Origin: Thermodesulfovibrio sp. | Lineage (GTDB): Bacteria; Nitrospirota; Thermodesulfovibrionia; Thermodesulfovibrionales; JdFR-85 | Length of the DNA: 6,315 nucleotides | Reading direction: 5' to 3' | Assembly: GCA_027050975.1 (NCBI GenBank) | Contig: JALUAR010000033.1 | Location: 1-6,315, forward strand | In this document: piece by piece, positions 5,558 through 6,315 of the stretch | Numbering within the stretch: the first letter of the stretch is position 1 | Layout: each line of letters begins with the position of its first letter | The notes under the pieces: model-generated | Database searches by the model: none | What the model was told of the DNA's origin: nothing | The model's input: only the letters and a program-made list of their open reading frames with translations | Position numbers and translations under genes: made by a program

Positions 5558-5597
5558 ATTATAATTTGTAACCTATCTATAGGAAATGGTTTATAAT
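5558..5597. promoter_or_regulatory. Symmetrical divergent promoter region between rimP and the cytochrome gene
   Basis: A central inverted repeat CCTAT-CT-ATAGG (5572-5583) is flanked on each side, after exactly eight bases, by a perfect -10 hexamer. TATAAT on the plus strand (5592-5597) faces the cytochrome gene, and TATAAT on the minus strand (5563-5558) faces rimP. Neither has a good -35, because the inverted repeat occupies that space for both. This suggests a shared regulator site, perhaps an activator. The geometry is directly visible; promoter activity is inferred, and chance TATAAT matches are common in AT-rich DNA. Confidence 0.42.
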
Positions 5598-5600
5598 GTA

Positions 5601-5628
5601 ATTATATCAGGATTTCATCCTAAAGCAA
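5601..5628 (-). promoter_or_regulatory. Candidate extended -10 promoter toward rimP
   Basis: On the minus strand TGATATAAT (5609-5601) is a perfect extended -10, with TTGCTT (5628-5623) sixteen bases upstream. The spacer contains an inverted repeat AGGAT-TTC-ATCCT (5609-5621) that could be an operator, or a small hairpin in the cytochrome mRNA leader. Its start would fall near 5594, giving a rimP leader of nearly 190 bases. It competes with the other candidates. Confidence 0.33.
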
Positions 5629-5664
5629 TATGCCTTTGATGGGCACAAAAAGGGGGAGGTAATA

Positions 5665-6174
5665 ATGAAGAAAACGGTGTTTGTAATATTTGTGTTACTT
5701 CAGTTGATAGCAATACCCGGAGCACAAGCCATACATGAAACCATGCCTGCAGAGAGCGTGGTAGCACTTCCCGGTCCTTATGCCGATGCGGTATACAAAT
5801 ATATCTCGGTAGAGGATTCGTACAAGAATTGGGAGCTATGGCCTGGCAAAGGAAGACTCACCAAAGGTAAGGCACCTTTTGACTATGTCACTACCTATGT
5901 TAACGAGAATGCGCTATTTTCAATCAATGCCGGAAAGCCCATGGTGAACGGCTCCCTTATTGTTACGGAAAATTACAATGCAATGAAGAAACTCACCGCG
6001 ATATTTGTAATGTACAAAGTGAAGGGTTACAACCATAATGCAGGTGATTGGTTCTGGGCTAAGTATGCACCCGGAGGTAAGCCTGTGGCATCAGGCAAGG
6101 TAAGCAGTTGCATAAGCTGTCATTCATCGCAGAAGACGAATGACTACATTTTTACCGAAAAGTTTGTGAAATAA
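5665..6174 (+). CDS. Secreted cytochrome P460-family c-type haem protein
   Basis: This is a 169-residue periplasmic monohaem protein. A signal peptide spans 1-22 (MKKT, a hydrophobic core, then AQA before IHETMP). The mature part carries P460-family signatures: YKNWELWPGKGRL (53-65), FDYVTTYVNENAL (72-84), GSLIVTENYN (96-105), VMYKVKGYN (115-123) and DWFWAKYAPGG (128-138). The haem motif CISCH (149-153) is near the C-terminus, with His153 the axial ligand. Relatives include hydroxylamine- or NO-converting P460 with a Lys-haem crosslink, and cytochromes c'-beta that bind NO without it. I cannot tell which this is without an alignment to place the crosslinking lysine. AGGGGGAGGT lies four bases before the ATG, a very strong ribosome site. 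The gene is alone on the plus strand, divergent from rimP. Stress or nitrogen-oxide detoxification is plausible but inferred. Confidence 0.9.
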   Translation: MKKTVFVIFVLLQLIAIPGAQAIHETMPAESVVALPGPYADAVYKYISVEDSYKNWELWPGKGRLTKGKAPFDYVTTYVNENALFSINAGKPMVNGSLIVTENYNAMKKLTAIFVMYKVKGYNHNAGDWFWAKYAPGGKPVASGKVSSCISCHSSQKTNDYIFTEKFVK

Positions 6175-6188
6175 AGAAAATAACATCT

Positions 6189-6231
6189 AAGGTAAACTAA
6201 AAAAACGAATCGTAATATTCTTTTTTACCTT
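6189..6231. terminator. Bidirectional hairpin terminator between convergent genes
   Basis: AAGGTAAA (6189-6196) and TTTACCTT (6224-6231) form an outer 8-bp inverted repeat. Inside it, GAAT (6207-6210) and ATTC (6217-6220) form a core stem extended by an A-run (6199-6205) and T-run (6221-6226) across a one-base bulge. Each strand thus has a stem followed by a T-run (6221-6226 on plus, seven T from 6205 to 6199 on minus). It starts 14 bases after the cytochrome stop codon and could end transcripts from both sides. It overlaps the last codons of the minus-strand WaaA-like fragment. Confidence 0.5.
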
Positions 6232-6315
6232 CTAAAAACTCCTTTGCTCTCGGAGAGAAGTATGTAATTAAAATTTTATGTCTTTTTTTTAAATCCTTAA
6301 GTATAGGGAGGAAGC
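6197..6315 (-). pseudogene. waaA: Probable truncated Kdo transferase (WaaA-like) remnant, cut by the window edge
   Basis: A minus-strand frame enters from the right edge and runs 38 codons to TAG (6199-6197). It contains FLPILKDLKKRHK, ILITYFSPRAKEFL and EYYDSFF. This matches the look of the N-terminal glycosyltransferase domain of WaaA (KdtA), which adds Kdo to lipid A: a leader helix, a beta strand ending in TxxSP or TxTP, then a helix and a strand leading to YLPLD. Past the stop the frame reads FTLD, as if the TAG replaced a tyrosine codon in a Y-x-x-LD motif. Resemblance is then lost within a few codons of the cytochrome's end. WaaA is normally near 420 residues and this frame ends at roughly a quarter of that. 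The rest cannot follow, since the cytochrome gene lies there. It may be a decayed copy or the edge of a rearrangement. The match is from memory over a short stretch. Confidence 0.5.

Noticed and set aside
5636..5650. Partial FNR/HcpR-like inverted repeat TTTGAT-N4-ACAAA before the cytochrome ribosome site
   Set aside because: The second half-site does not match well and the position is downstream of all candidate promoters. Too weak to call as a nitrogen-oxide regulator site.

Overview
The window reads as a chromosomal piece of a Gram-negative bacterium of moderate-to-low GC. Type IV prepilin processing, a periplasmic haem protein and an apparent remnant of a Kdo (LPS core) transferase all fit a diderm cell. 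The style of RecG, NusA and the P460-type cytochrome recalls Nitrospirota/Thermodesulfovibrio-like or deltaproteobacterial anaerobes. That placement is an impression from sequence style, not a database result.

Layout. Almost everything is on the minus strand. Read in its direction of transcription, the main block is rimP (5405-4941), nusA (4944-3850), recG (3821-1731), a 105-residue helical protein of unknown function (1719-1402) and a prepilin peptidase, pilD (1402-632). The genes overlap or lie 11-28 bases apart, so they look like one operon joining ribosome maturation, transcription elongation, recombination repair and pilus/secretion assembly. infB, which usually follows nusA, is absent. 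The rimP leader holds a clear intrinsic terminator ending about ten bases before the rimP start. An upstream hairpin can pair with its arms, so this looks like an attenuator.

Left of the operon, still on the minus strand, is a self-contained ArsR-family regulator (545-222). Its promoter is overlaid by three alternating perfect 7-bp operator half-sites. Next comes tRNA-Arg(CCG) (152-76), with its own promoter and an AT-rich hairpin terminator. No arsenic or metal resistance gene is beside the regulator inside the window.

Right of the operon, on the plus strand, is a stand-alone secreted cytochrome P460-family c-haem protein (5665-6174). It shares a divergent regulatory region with rimP in which two perfect -10 hexamers sit at equal distances from a central inverted repeat. 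It ends at a bidirectional hairpin, beyond which a minus-strand reading frame enters from the right edge (6315-6197). That frame resembles the N-terminal domain of Kdo transferase WaaA but stops far too early, so it looks like a truncated remnant abutting the cytochrome gene.

No CRISPR array, insertion sequence, phage gene or origin was seen. The least ordinary points are the rimP-nusA leader attenuator, the three-half-site ArsR operator, the symmetrical divergent promoter region and the apparent WaaA remnant.
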